Shown here: one piece after another, positions 26,492 through 35,526 of the stretch
How the letters are laid out: every line of letters starts with the position of its first letter
Numbering within the stretch: position 1 is the first letter of the stretch
Assembly: GCF_900112175.1 (NCBI RefSeq)
Contig: NZ_FOYT01000001.1
Coordinates: 124,001-188,000 of the forward strand
Source: Halogeometricum rufum
Lineage (GTDB): Archaea; Halobacteriota; Halobacteria; Halobacteriales; Haloferacaceae
Reading direction: 5' to 3'
Length of the DNA stretch: 64,000 nt
Translations under genes and position numbers: made by a program
The notes under the pieces: model-generated
Told to the model about the DNA's origin: nothing
What the model saw: only the letters and a program-made list of their open reading frames with translations
The model's database searches: none

Positions 26492-26962
26492 TCACGGCCG
26501 TCGCTCGAACAGTCGGCCGAACAGGAACGGGTACGTCGCCATGGCGATGGGGACGAACACCCACACCCGACCGGCCAGCAGGTTGTAGTCCGCGAGGAGC
26601 ACGCTCCACGGCGTCCCCATGACGTAGTGGCCGAACCCGAACTCGAACAGCACCGTCAGCGTCGCCCACAGGAGCCCGATTGCGACGAGTTCTCTCGCCG
26701 AGTGGCCCGCGTACCGGTCGAAGTAGAGGTACGCCACCACCGCGAGAGCCGCGAGTAACGACACGGTACTGAGCACGTGCCCCGCGTAGTCGCCGACGGC
26801 CGGCGCGAGGACCACCTCTCGGAACGTCGCGTTGAGGAGCGCGACGACCACCAGACCGACCCAGGCCGCGGCGGCGGCGGCCAGCCGAATCGGTCGGAGG
26901 CGGCGCTGGCTGTCGGTCGTCGTGCCGGCCGAACCGTCGTCCCTGTACGTGGTCTCTGTCAT
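26492..26962 (-). CDS. Four-helix membrane protein of unknown function
   Basis: A 156-residue protein. A polar N-terminus (MTETTYRDDGSAGTTTDSQR) precedes four hydrophobic helices: LAAAAAAWVGLVVVALL, VLSTVSLLAALAVVAYLYF, LVAIGLLWATLTVLFEFGFG and VWVFVPIAMATYPFLFGRLF. It ends FERRP. Start at ATG 26962; the frame is open much further upstream but only as a shadow of the helicase gene. TGCACTTGGT occurs 9 bases before the ATG. Function unknown. Confidence 0.7.
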   Translation of the reverse strand: MTETTYRDDGSAGTTTDSQRRLRPIRLAAAAAAWVGLVVVALLNATFREVVLAPAVGDYAGHVLSTVSLLAALAVVAYLYFDRYAGHSARELVAIGLLWATLTVLFEFGFGHYVMGTPWSVLLADYNLLAGRVWVFVPIAMATYPFLFGRLFERRP

Positions 26963-27066
26963 GTCCTTCACCAAGTGCAGAGAGGTGCTCTCGGACGAAA
27001 ACGGCCGCACCCGATTCTCACCGGCTGAGACGGACGGCGACGCCCGCCCCCGTGCGCTCGCCCCCG

Positions 27067-29244
27067 TCAGGGCCGCGGCGGTTCGCCGTCGTAGGCGTCG
27101 TGGTCGTTGTAGAAGTTCAGCATCGCGAACTTCAGCTTCTCGGTAGGAACGTCGACGAGTTCGGCGCGCTCCTCGGACGGGAACGTCGACCGCACGCCGT
27201 ACTTGCCCATCTGCGAACTCGCCCGCGTGTAACGTTTGTCGGCGAGGACGCGGACGCCGAAGTCCTCCGGCGACCGGATGACGCGGCCGAGGGCCTGTCT
27301 GGTCTTGCGGATGGTGGGAATCTCGACGGCGTAGCGCCAGCCCGCCTCGCGACGACCGCTGTACACCCGGTCGTAGGCGTCCTGAATCGCCTCCATCCGC
27401 TCGGAGAGGTGCGGGTAGGGCACGCCGACGACGACGACGGTTCGCGCGTCGTCGCCGTCGAAGCTCACACCCTCCGCCAGCGTCCCCCACAGCGAGGTGA
27501 GCAGCACCGCTCCCTGACTCGCGACGAACTTCGACCGTATCTCCTCCGTCGGCGTCCCCGCCTCGTCGAGGAACAGGCGGTCCGTCACGTCCATCCGCGA
27601 CTGCAGTCGCTCGTGGTATCGCTCGGCCTCCGCGTACGACGGGAAGAACACGAGCGCGTTCCCGGGCGTGAAGCGCGCGGCGTCGGCCAACACCTGCGTC
27701 AGCGTCTCCTGCGTCGCCGGTTCCTCGCGCTCGGAACTGAACAGCGCGGGCGTCTGCACCGCGAGCGTTCGCCGGTTCTCCTCGGGGTACGCCAGTTCGT
27801 ACGCCATCGTCGCCGGGTCCGACAGGCCCAACACGTCCTCGGTCACGTCGAACGGCCGGAGCGTCGCCGACATGAGGATGCTCGCGTGCACCTCCTCGAA
27901 CAGCGTCTCGGTCACCTCCCGCGGGATGCAGGTGTAGAGTTCGGCGCGTCCGTACACCTCCTCGGTACCGCCGTCGCGGCGGACCGAACACATCGGGTGC
28001 TGGCCCAACTTCGCGCCGTCGGCCATCCACGCGGCGACGAACTCGGCGGCCTGCAGCGTCTGGCACTCCTTGCGCGTCGTCGTCTCGCCGTCCCTGTACG
28101 CCTCCTCGTACTCGTCGTCGAGGCGCTTACCCAACTGGAGGGCGAGGTCCGCCTCCGTGCTGATTCCGCGGCCCTCGTACCGGTCCAGGAAGGCGAGCGT
28201 CAGGTCGTCGCGCCTGTCGTGGTTGGCGATGGGCAGGTCGTACCAGTTGTCGCCGACCTGTTCGCGTTCGCCGAAGCCGAGGGCGTCGTCGTACGTCTCC
28301 CGGAGTGCGTCGAGGAACGCCCCGAGGACGTTCTCCGCGGCGTCGGCGCGGGAGTCGTCCGCGTCGTCGAGTTCGCTCAGCGCGCTCTCGAGCGTGTTCT
28401 CCGTGAGCGTGCGACTCGCGTGGTCGCGGGCGGCCGACTCGATGTTGTGCGCCTCGTCGAAGACGGTGATGACCTCCTCCGGGTCGCGGTCCAGCCACCG
28501 GAAGAACTGCTCGCGGATGTTCGGGTCGAGCAGGTGGTGGTAGTTGCAGACGACGAGGTCTACCTGCTCCATCCCCTCCTTCAGCAGTTCGTAGCCGCAC
28601 AGCATCCGCTCGTCGGCGTACTCGTAGATGTCCTCGGGCGTCCGCACGTCGTCGAACAGCCACGAGAAGAACGCCTCGGTGTCCTCGGTGAGGTTGTTGT
28701 AGTAGTGCTCGCAGACGTTCCCCTCGCGCAGGTCCTCGAGTTCGTCTTCGAGGTCGTCGAGTTCGTCCGTCACGGCCGTCCGCGCGTCCGCCGCGCCCTG
28801 TTCGCCCTGCCGCATCCGGTCCACGAGGGCGTCGGCCTGTTCGGACAGTTCCGCCACGTCCTCCTCTTTCTCCACGAGACTCCGCGTCGTGTCTCGGAGC
28901 GTCTGGCACTCCTGGTACTCAACGTCGATGTGACACATCGACGACTTCCCCTTGAACACGACGGCGCGTATCGGCTCCGTCCGGGTGATGGCGCGCGCGT
29001 CCTCGACGAACTGGCGCATCTGCTGGTGGACGTTCGTCGTGATGACCACCGTCTTGTCCTCCCGTCTGGCGTACTCGAGGGCGGGAACCAGCGCCGAGAG
29101 CGTCTTGCCCGTCCCCGGCGCCCCCTCGACGAGGACGTCGCGCTCCGATTCGAGGGCCTCGGCGATGCCGTCCATCGCCTCCTCCTGGTTCGGGTACGGG
29201 CGGTCGTACGGGAAGAACCGCATGTGTCCGCTCGTCTCTGCCAC
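27067..29244 (-). CDS. XPD/DinG-type ATP-dependent DNA helicase
   Basis: A 725-residue superfamily 2 helicase of the Rad3/XPD/DinG group. Walker A is GAPGTGKT (41-48), DEAH-type box is VFDEAHNIES, motif III VHASILMSATLRP, and motif VI ALGRVIRSPEDFG. Cysteines at MCHIDVEYQEC and NVCEHYY lie between motifs Ia and II, where XPD and DinG bind a 4Fe-4S cluster; their number and spacing differ from the textbook pattern, so cluster binding should be tested. 5'-3' unwinding in repair or resolution of structured DNA is the expected role. Transcribed alone from the gap at 29245-29463. Confidence 0.92.
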   Translation of the reverse strand: MAETSGHMRFFPYDRPYPNQEEAMDGIAEALESERDVLVEGAPGTGKTLSALVPALEYARREDKTVVITTNVHQQMRQFVEDARAITRTEPIRAVVFKGKSSMCHIDVEYQECQTLRDTTRSLVEKEEDVAELSEQADALVDRMRQGEQGAADARTAVTDELDDLEDELEDLREGNVCEHYYNNLTEDTEAFFSWLFDDVRTPEDIYEYADERMLCGYELLKEGMEQVDLVVCNYHHLLDPNIREQFFRWLDRDPEEVITVFDEAHNIESAARDHASRTLTENTLESALSELDDADDSRADAAENVLGAFLDALRETYDDALGFGEREQVGDNWYDLPIANHDRRDDLTLAFLDRYEGRGISTEADLALQLGKRLDDEYEEAYRDGETTTRKECQTLQAAEFVAAWMADGAKLGQHPMCSVRRDGGTEEVYGRAELYTCIPREVTETLFEEVHASILMSATLRPFDVTEDVLGLSDPATMAYELAYPEENRRTLAVQTPALFSSEREEPATQETLTQVLADAARFTPGNALVFFPSYAEAERYHERLQSRMDVTDRLFLDEAGTPTEEIRSKFVASQGAVLLTSLWGTLAEGVSFDGDDARTVVVVGVPYPHLSERMEAIQDAYDRVYSGRREAGWRYAVEIPTIRKTRQALGRVIRSPEDFGVRVLADKRYTRASSQMGKYGVRSTFPSEERAELVDVPTEKLKFAMLNFYNDHDAYDGEPPRP

Positions 29245-29429
29245 GGTGCGTCCTAACGCCCCATCGGTTATAATCTCCCGGTTGGGTACGCGTTCCGACG
29301 GGTTTCGTTCGACGTCAGCGCCGGACGGCCGACGGGGAGCGTTGGCCCCCGCGAGCGACGTTGCCGGGGTCGCCCCGACCGAAAATCGACGCCCTCGCCG
29401 CCCCGATTCGGCCAGAACGGTCGCAACTG

Positions 29430-29437
29430 TTTTTATG
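29430..29437 (+). promoter_or_regulatory. TATA element of the MscS gene
   Basis: TTTTTATG centred 30 bases before ATG 29464. Confidence 0.5.
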
Positions 29438-29463
29438 TGCTAGCAATTACCAATGTCCGTAAC

Positions 29464-30384
29464 ATGTACGCTTCCAGTGGCCTGCCGGCGGCCCCGTTAC
29501 AGGCGGACCCGATTCCCGACTCGCTGAACGAACTGCTCGCCCAGTACGGCGGGCTCGTCGGGAAGGTAGTCGCGTTCGTCCTCGCGTTCGTGGTCGTCTG
29601 GCTCGTCGCTCGGGTCGTCCTCGTGCCGTTGGCCAACCGGGTGCTCAGAGAGCGCGGGTACGACGAGACGGTCCGCAGTCTCGCCGACAGCGTGTTCGGC
29701 GCGCTGGCGCTGCTTCTCGCCCTCGCCGTCGCGTTCACCGTCGCCGGGTTCGGCAGCATCATCGCGGCGTTCGCGACGCTCGGCGGCGCGTTGGCGCTGG
29801 CACTCGGTTTCGCCGCGCAGGACCTGCTGGCGAACTTCGTCGCCGGCGTGTTCATCCTGAAGGACAAGCCGTTCGAGGTGGGCGACTGGATAGAGTGGAA
29901 CGACATGTCGGGGCGCGTCGAGGACATCGACCTGCGCGTCTCCCGCGTGAAGACGTTCGACAACGAGCAGATCACGGTGCCGAACGCCGAACTCGCCAAC
30001 AACGCGGTGAAGAACCCCGTCGCCTACGACCGACTCCGGCAGAAGTTCGTCTTCGGCATCGGCTACGACGACGACATCGACCACGCGAAGTCCGTCATCG
30101 TCGACGAGGCGCGCTCGAACCCCGACATCATGGACGACCCGGCGCCGGACGTCCGAGTGACCGAACTCGCCGACTCCTACGTCGGCCTCCAGTCGCGCTT
30201 CTGGATCTCGGACCCCTCGCGCGCCGACTTCGCGCGGGTTCGCTCGAACTTCGTGCAGGCGGTCAAAGAGCGTCTCGACGCCGAGACCATCGACATGCCG
30301 TACCCGTACCGCCAACTCACCGGCGCCGTCGAGACGACGGCCACGGTGACGGAGTCGTCCGCCTCGCCCGCGACGGACGACTGA
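29464..30384 (+). CDS. MscS-family mechanosensitive channel
   Basis: A 306-residue small-conductance mechanosensitive channel that opens on hypo-osmotic shock, important for a halophile exposed to dilution. Three N-terminal helices; the pore helix is rich in Gly and Ala (FATLGGALALALGFAAQDLL), then the beta domain FILKDKPFEVGDWIEWND and ITVPNAELANN typical of MscS, and a C-terminal mixed domain. Start at ATG 29464 (MYASSGLPAAPLQAD) is favoured over GTG 29437 by the TATA position. Confidence 0.92.
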   Translation: MYASSGLPAAPLQADPIPDSLNELLAQYGGLVGKVVAFVLAFVVVWLVARVVLVPLANRVLRERGYDETVRSLADSVFGALALLLALAVAFTVAGFGSIIAAFATLGGALALALGFAAQDLLANFVAGVFILKDKPFEVGDWIEWNDMSGRVEDIDLRVSRVKTFDNEQITVPNAELANNAVKNPVAYDRLRQKFVFGIGYDDDIDHAKSVIVDEARSNPDIMDDPAPDVRVTELADSYVGLQSRFWISDPSRADFARVRSNFVQAVKERLDAETIDMPYPYRQLTGAVETTATVTESSASPATDD

Positions 30385-30550
30385 CGCGGAACTCCGCGCC
30401 GCGGGTCGATTCTCCCCTGTCCTGCCGTTGCGCCGGACTGTCGCCCCGTCGCGTACGTTCGTCCCGGGTTCGCGCTCCCGCACTCTCGTGTGCGCGCCGC
30501 GGACCTGACCGAGAGAGGGTTTTCTCCTCGGGGAACCTCTAGGACCTGTC

Positions 30551-31051
30551 ATGTCCACGAAAGCTACCGGCAGTGCGGTCGAAGGCGGCGAACAGATACT
30601 CGACGAACAGCCCGAGATACTCACCGGAGTCGAGAGCTGGCAGGCCGGCGTGGGCGCGGGTCTGCTCGGTGCCGTCGCGTTCGGCGCGGTGATGGCCATC
30701 GTCGCACCGGGTGCGTTGACGGCCGCCATCCCCGCGATGTACGGCCTCACCGGCGGCGCCGCGGGGACGTTCGTCCACCTCGCCCACGGCGCGATTCTCG
30801 GCGTCGCGTTCGCGGCCATCCTCCGCGCGCGCCCCGACTTCGGGTCGAACCTGACTCGCGCGACCATCGCCGGCGCGGCGTACGGCGTCGTGCTCTGGGT
30901 CGTCCTCGCGGCGTTCGTGATGCCGGTCTGGCTCTCCGCCGTCGGCTTCGCGGGCGCGCCGCCCCTCCCGTCGTTCGACCCCATCAGCCTGGCCGGCCAC
31001 GCGCTGTACGGTATCGTCCTCGGCGCGGCGTACCCCCTGCTGCGCCGGTGA
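30551..31051 (+). CDS. Membrane protein, first of a tandem paralogous pair
   Basis: A 166-residue protein with a polar N-terminus and four hydrophobic helices. Shared marks with the next gene: WQAGVGAG, AIPAMYGLTGG, HLAHGAILGV, YGVVLWVVLA, VMPVWLSAVG and GHALYGIVLGAAYP. The motif H-A-x-x-G-x-x-L-G appears twice within the protein (helices 2 and 4), which suggests an internal duplication. Database entries of this type are sometimes labelled histidine kinase, but no kinase motifs exist. Conserved membrane His and Met could bind a cofactor or metal; this is inference. Confidence 0.7.
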   Translation: MSTKATGSAVEGGEQILDEQPEILTGVESWQAGVGAGLLGAVAFGAVMAIVAPGALTAAIPAMYGLTGGAAGTFVHLAHGAILGVAFAAILRARPDFGSNLTRATIAGAAYGVVLWVVLAAFVMPVWLSAVGFAGAPPLPSFDPISLAGHALYGIVLGAAYPLLRR

Positions 31052-31215
31052 GCGCCCGGCCAGAACACCTCCAGAACCGTACATTAAGTTTTTCCGACAC
31101 CGCTACCGACTAACCGGCAATATTCCCTCCCTCTCGACGTAAAGCTATCCCCATCGTGCGGCGGCGACACCGCGCCGAGATGACGTTATGCGGTCGGTGC
31201 ACGCTACTGAATAGC

Positions 31216-31680
31216 ATGGCAACCGAGACAGCCACACAGACGGTCGAATCGACCTCGAACGGCGACTGGCAGGCGGGCGTCGTCGCCGGCGTCGCCGCGG
31301 GAATCGCGATGGGGGCCCTGATGGTGATGCAGATGCGGCCCGTCCTCGAAGTGGCGATTCCGTCGATGTACTTCCTCAGCGGCGGCCTCGCCGGCTTCAC
31401 CATCCACGTCGCACACGGTGCGGTTCTCGGCGTCGTCTTCGCCGCCATCGCAGCGACGCGACCGGACCTCTCGACGGGCACGAGTCTCGGACTCGGCGTC
31501 GCCTACGGCGTCGTGCTCTGGGTCGTCCTCGCCGTCCTCGTCATGCCCGTCTGGCTCTCCGTCGTCGGGTCGCCCGCGAACCCGCCGCTGCCGAACGTGA
31601 ACGTGACGAGCCTCGTCGGCCACGCCGTCTACGGCGCGGTCCTCGGCGCGGCCTACCCCGCGGTTCGGGGCCGACTCTGA
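31216..31680 (+). CDS. Membrane protein, second of a tandem paralogous pair
   Basis: A 154-residue paralog of the preceding gene, starting MATETATQTVESTSNGDWQA. It keeps the same helices and motifs: WQAGVVAGVAAG, AIPSMYFLSGGLAG, HVAHGAVLGVVFAAI, YGVVLWVVLAVLVMPVWLSV and GHAVYGAVLGAAYPAV. It lacks the 12 extra N-terminal residues of its neighbour. Separated by 164 bases including an AT-rich patch (CATTAAGTTTT), so it may have its own promoter. Start at ATG 31216. Function unknown. Confidence 0.7.
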   Translation: MATETATQTVESTSNGDWQAGVVAGVAAGIAMGALMVMQMRPVLEVAIPSMYFLSGGLAGFTIHVAHGAVLGVVFAAIAATRPDLSTGTSLGLGVAYGVVLWVVLAVLVMPVWLSVVGSPANPPLPNVNVTSLVGHAVYGAVLGAAYPAVRGRL

Positions 31681-31749
31681 GCGTCGGCCCCCGGGCCGAG
31701 TCGTCTCTCTGAGTCAACATTTTTTCACACCGGCGGACGGACGGGGGGT

Positions 31750-32670
31750 ATGGTTCCCAGGTCGTTCGCCGCCCTCGCAGTCGCAGCGATGCTCCTGCTC
31801 GCCGGCTGTGGCGCGCTCTCGTCGTCGCAGGAGGCGCCCACCGAGCAACCGCCCGTGACCGAATCGGTGACGGAGTCGACGGTGACCGAGGCAGCGTCCG
31901 CCGCGCCCGACTCCGCCGCGTCGACGGCCGAGACGACGGCGTCGCCGACGGAGACGCCCGACCCCGACGCGGCCGCCGACGTGGAGTGGGTAGAGTGGAA
32001 CGCGTCGCTGCCGGCCGCGTTGCCCCCGGGCGTGAACGAGTCGGGCGTCGACGCCGACACGCTCCTCGCCGCCCACGGGGAGTCGCTCGCCGACACCGGG
32101 TTCGTCGTGACGCGAAACACCACGGGGCAGTCGGCCGACGCGGCGCAGTCCACGTCCGGGAGCGTCCACGCCCGCGTGACGGCGAATCGCTCGGAGGCGC
32201 TCCTCCGGTACGTCACCGGCGGCCCCGACAGACAGGTGTACCTGACCGACGACCGACTGTTCGTCCGGACGGTCCGAGACGGCGAGACGCGGGTTCGCAG
32301 CGGTGAACGGACGCCGAACGCCTCGTCGGTCCCGGACGACTTCCGCTTCGACGGCGACGTGGCGACGTTCGTCGAGAACGCCGCGCACGAACCCGTCGGC
32401 AGCGTCGTCCGCGACGGGCGGACGCTCGTCGTCCTCGAAGCCGACGCCGAGGACGCGCGCGGCCTGTTCGGCCCCGAGGGCGAACTCGACGGCGACGTGA
32501 CCGCGCTCCGGTCGCAGGTCCTCGTCGCGCCGAACGGCACCGTCGTCGAACACCGCGCGCTCCTCACCGTGACGGAGGCGGGCGGCGACGCCACCACCAC
32601 CACCTATCGCTACGCCGTCGAAACCGGGACCGTCACCGTCGAGCGTCCGGCGTGGGCGACCGAGGAGTAG
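31750..32670 (+). CDS. Haloarchaeal surface lipoprotein (DUF7537-like)
   Basis: A 306-residue exported protein. The N-terminus is a Sec-type signal MVPRSFAALAVAAMLLLAGC with lipobox LLAGC; a long Thr/Glu/Ser/Ala linker (about 25-75) is followed by a beta-rich domain with VTRNTTGQSADAAQS, YLTDDRLFVRTV and a terminal TTTYRYAVETGTVTVERPAW strand. Similar proteins are abundant and paralogous in haloarchaea (DUF7537 from memory). Poly-T at 31719-31726 lies about 27 bases before the ATG. Function unknown. Confidence 0.8.
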   Translation: MVPRSFAALAVAAMLLLAGCGALSSSQEAPTEQPPVTESVTESTVTEAASAAPDSAASTAETTASPTETPDPDAAADVEWVEWNASLPAALPPGVNESGVDADTLLAAHGESLADTGFVVTRNTTGQSADAAQSTSGSVHARVTANRSEALLRYVTGGPDRQVYLTDDRLFVRTVRDGETRVRSGERTPNASSVPDDFRFDGDVATFVENAAHEPVGSVVRDGRTLVVLEADAEDARGLFGPEGELDGDVTALRSQVLVAPNGTVVEHRALLTVTEAGGDATTTTYRYAVETGTVTVERPAWATEE

Positions 32671-32776
32671 CGGACGAGCGAACGCCGAGCGGACGCCCCG
32701 AAGCGGTCACCGACGCGGACAGTCGACTTCGGGACGCAAACAGCCTCTTGCGTGTCGCGGGCCGAACACGAAGCCC

Positions 32777-33328
32777 ATGTTTGGTGCCTACGCGCTCGGC
32801 AAGCGGGCCGCAAAGTTCGGCTACAAGCGATTCGGCGTCCCCGGCGCCGTCGCCTCGGGCGGGGCGGCACTCGTCGGCTACGTCGCCGTGCGACGCGCGC
32901 TGAAGTCGCTCACGAATTCCGGCGACGTCACCTCGGCCGTCGACGCCGAGACGATAACGCGCGCCGTCGAGGAGGACGGCCTCTCGGCGGTGACGGACAG
33001 GGCGACGCTCGAAGCGGCGGTCGACGAGGAAGAGTTGGACGCCCCCGTCGACATCGACGAACTCCGGTCGTCCGCGGCGGTGGAGTCCGAAACGCTGACC
33101 GATTCGGACGACGCCGTCGACGTCGTCGGTTCGCAGGACGACGTGGACGTCGTCGACCCGTACCGGGAGACGGCCGCCGACTCGGACGACGTGGACGTCG
33201 TCGACGTGGTGGACGAACCGGACGGCGACGGGATGGACGAATCAGACGGCGACGGGATGGACGAATCAGACGGCGACGGGACGGACGAATCGGACGCCGA
33301 CGCGGACGACGAGCACAGCGAGAAGTAG
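32777..33328 (+). CDS. Acidic repeat protein with N-terminal hydrophobic segment
   Basis: A 183-residue protein. Residues 1-45 (FGAYALGKRAAKFGYKRFG, then PGAVASGGAALVGYVAVRRAL) are basic and hydrophobic, possibly a membrane-associated hairpin; the rest is very acidic, with VDVV repeats and three copies of DGDGMDES near the C-terminus from a 24-base DNA repeat. A disordered acidic tail on a membrane anchor is the likely architecture. Function unknown. Confidence 0.7.
   Translation: MFGAYALGKRAAKFGYKRFGVPGAVASGGAALVGYVAVRRALKSLTNSGDVTSAVDAETITRAVEEDGLSAVTDRATLEAAVDEEELDAPVDIDELRSSAAVESETLTDSDDAVDVVGSQDDVDVVDPYRETAADSDDVDVVDVVDEPDGDGMDESDGDGMDESDGDGTDESDADADDEHSEK
33221..33292 (+). repeat. 24-bp in-frame tandem repeat, three copies
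   Basis: Units 33221-33244, 33245-33268 and 33269-33292, each encoding DGDG(M/T)DES. First two are identical. Confidence 0.9.
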
Positions 33329-33406
33329 CCCGCACCGTCGCCGTTCGCTCGGCGTCGCCCGTCCGGTCCCATCCGCCGCGCATCCGCGCTTTCTCCGACG
33401 GGACGA

Positions 33407-34306
33407 CTACTCGTCCAGCAGTTCGACCAGGAGGCCCTTCTGGGCGTGCAGGCGGTTCTCCGCCTGGTCCCAGACGAGGGCGCGGTCGGATTCGAGGACG
33501 TCGTGGCTTATCTCTTCGCCGCGGTGGGCGGGCAGACAGTGCATCACCTTCGCGTCCGTCCCGTCCAGCAGCGACTCGTTCACCTGATAGCCCTCGAACG
33601 CGGCGAGTTTCTCGTGTCGCTGGGACTCCTGTCCCATCGAAATCCACACGTCGGTGTACACCACGTCCGCGTCGGCGACTGCCTCTTCGGGCGTGTCGGC
33701 GACGGTCGGTTCGCCGCCGTACTCCGCGGCGTGCGCCAACACGTCGTCGTCGATGCCGTAGTCCTCGGGCGTGGCGACGGTGAGGTCCAGTCCCGCCATC
33801 GCACAGCCGAGGACGAACGACTGGCCGACGTTGTTGCCGTCGCCGACCCACGCCGCCTGCACGCCGTCGAAGCCGCCGAACGCCTCTCTGATGGTGAGGA
33901 GGTCCGCGAGCGTCTGGCACGGGTGCGCGTCGTTGGTCAGGCCGTTGACGACGGGCACCTCGGCGTACTCGGCTATCTCCACGAGGTCCGCGTGCTCGAA
34001 CAGGCGGGCCATCACCACGTCCACGTAGCGCGAGAGGACCCGCGAGGTGTCCGACAGCGGTTCGCCGTGACCGAGTTGGATGTCCTCGGGGCCGAGGAAG
34101 ATGGCGTGGCCCCCCAACTGCGTCATCCCCGTCTCGAAGGAGATGCGCGTCCGGGTGCTCGGCTTCTCGAACAGCATCCCGAGCGTCTGGTCCTCGAGTC
34201 GGGTGTCGTCGGCGCCCGACTTGACCGCCGCCGCGCGGTCCAGGACCGCGTGCAGTTCGTCCGTGCGCAGGTCGTCGATGTCGAGGAAGTGTGTCGTTTC
34301 GAGCAT
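33407..34306 (-). CDS. argF: Ornithine carbamoyltransferase
   Basis: Converts ornithine plus carbamoyl phosphate to citrulline. 299 residues. Carbamoyl-phosphate motif STRTR is at 50-54 (FEKPSTRTR), HPCQ at 128-131, and the ornithine loop MHCLPAHRGEE near residue 265. ATG 34306 lies five bases after the lysK stop; the open frame beyond it is shadow. Last gene of the lysW-X-argC-B-D-lysK-argF operon. Confidence 0.96.
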   Translation of the reverse strand: MLETTHFLDIDDLRTDELHAVLDRAAAVKSGADDTRLEDQTLGMLFEKPSTRTRISFETGMTQLGGHAIFLGPEDIQLGHGEPLSDTSRVLSRYVDVVMARLFEHADLVEIAEYAEVPVVNGLTNDAHPCQTLADLLTIREAFGGFDGVQAAWVGDGNNVGQSFVLGCAMAGLDLTVATPEDYGIDDDVLAHAAEYGGEPTVADTPEEAVADADVVYTDVWISMGQESQRHEKLAAFEGYQVNESLLDGTDAKVMHCLPAHRGEEISHDVLESDRALVWDQAENRLHAQKGLLVELLDE

Positions 34307-34311
34307 CCCTG

Positions 34312-35526
34312 TCACTCCGTCAGCGTCTCGCAGACGCCGGTCAGCACGTCGATGGCGGCGTCGTACTCCGCCAGGTCGAGGTGTTCGTTCGGCGCGTGGT
34401 CGAGGTCCGAGTCGCCGGGGCCGTACGTCGCCATCGGGCAGTCCCACTGCCCCGCGAAGATGTTCATGTCGCTGGTGCCGGTCTTCCGCAGGAGGCGGGG
34501 GTCGCCGTCCTCCTGTCGGATTGCGACGCGGAACGCCCGCGCCACTTCCGTCCGGGGACTCGTCATCACGGGCGGGATGGGCTTCTCCCAGTGGACGCTC
34601 CCCTCGGCCAGTTCGCCCTCGGCGACCTCTTGGACGTCCTCGATGGTGAGACGCGGGGGGACGCGGAACTGCACGTCCACCGTCGCCTCGACGGCCAGTC
34701 CGTCCTCGGTGGGGCCGCCCTCGAAGTTCACGGGCTTCGTCGTCACGGTGTCGAAGACGCCCTCCTCCTCGCTCTCGAAGAAGTCGGCGACGCGCGACCA
34801 CCAGTCGACCGCCGACTGGATGGCGTTGTTCTCCGGGCGCGAGGAGTGGCCGAGTTCGCTCGTGGCGACGTACGTCCCCGAGAGGAACCCGCGGTAGCCG
34901 AGCGTGATGCCGTCCCAGCCCGACGGTTCGCCGTTGATGAGGGCGTCGGGTTCCGCGCGGTCCTCCAGCAGGTGCCACGCGCCCGTGGAACTCGTCTCCT
35001 CCTCGACGACGCCGGCGAACGAGACGCCCGTCTCGACGGCCGCGACGGCCATCGACGCGAGGGGGCCGGTGGCGTCCACGCTGCCGCGGCCCCACAGCAC
35101 GCCGTCCTCTATCTTCACGGGCACCTCGCCGGGCACGGTGTCGATGTGCGAGGTGAGAAGCACCGAGTCGTCGGCGGGCGCGCGGACGTTGCCCACCTCG
35201 TCGATCCACACCTCGCGGTCGTGCGCCTCGAAGAACGCCTTCAGCACCGCGGCCGCCTCGGACTCGTCGCCCGACACCGACGGCGTCGAGACGAGGTCCG
35301 CCAGCAGCGTCTGCGCCTCGTTCAACCCCTCGGTGAGGTCGGCCTGTACGTCGAACGGTTCGGCGTGCATCATCTCTCTCTCCTCGTCTGTCCTCTGTCC
35401 GTTCGTCTCCGCGGCCGCCGTCTGTCCGTTCGTCTCCGCGGCCGCCGTCTGTCCGTTCGTCCGCCCTTCGCTGGCCGCGTCGTCGGCCTCGGCGCGTTCC
35501 TCCTCGGTGAGATGGATACCGCTCAT
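34312..35526 (-). CDS. lysK: [LysW]-ornithine/lysine hydrolase (M20-family deacylase) with repeat-containing N-terminal arm
   Basis: Releases ornithine (or lysine) from the LysW carrier. 404 residues from ATG 35526, which overlaps the argD stop by four bases (ATGA). Zn-peptidase marks: LTSHIDTVPGE (metal His/Asp), VDATGPLASM, VVEEETSSTGAW (catalytic and metal Glu) and GTSDMNIFAG. The first 51 residues are an extra arm with TNGQTAAAE repeated from a 27-base tandem DNA repeat; the conserved enzyme would start at the MMHAEPFDVQ Met pair. The coupled start suggests the arm is translated, but it is probably disordered and not catalytic. Confidence 0.93.
   Translation of the reverse strand: MSGIHLTEEERAEADDAASEGRTNGQTAAAETNGQTAAAETNGQRTDEEREMMHAEPFDVQADLTEGLNEAQTLLADLVSTPSVSGDESEAAAVLKAFFEAHDREVWIDEVGNVRAPADDSVLLTSHIDTVPGEVPVKIEDGVLWGRGSVDATGPLASMAVAAVETGVSFAGVVEEETSSTGAWHLLEDRAEPDALINGEPSGWDGITLGYRGFLSGTYVATSELGHSSRPENNAIQSAVDWWSRVADFFESEEEGVFDTVTTKPVNFEGGPTEDGLAVEATVDVQFRVPPRLTIEDVQEVAEGELAEGSVHWEKPIPPVMTSPRTEVARAFRVAIRQEDGDPRLLRKTGTSDMNIFAGQWDCPMATYGPGDSDLDHAPNEHLDLAEYDAAIDVLTGVCETLTE
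35393..35460 (-). repeat. 27-bp in-frame tandem repeat, about 2.5 copies
   Basis: Units 35393-35419 and 35420-35446 plus a 14-base partial copy to 35460, within the 5' end of lysK. They encode TNGQTAAAE on the minus strand. Confidence 0.9.

Noticed and set aside
33407-35209. argF frame extended to 35209
   Set aside because: The part upstream of 34306 is an Arg-rich shadow of lysK; ArgF homology begins at MLETTHFLDI.
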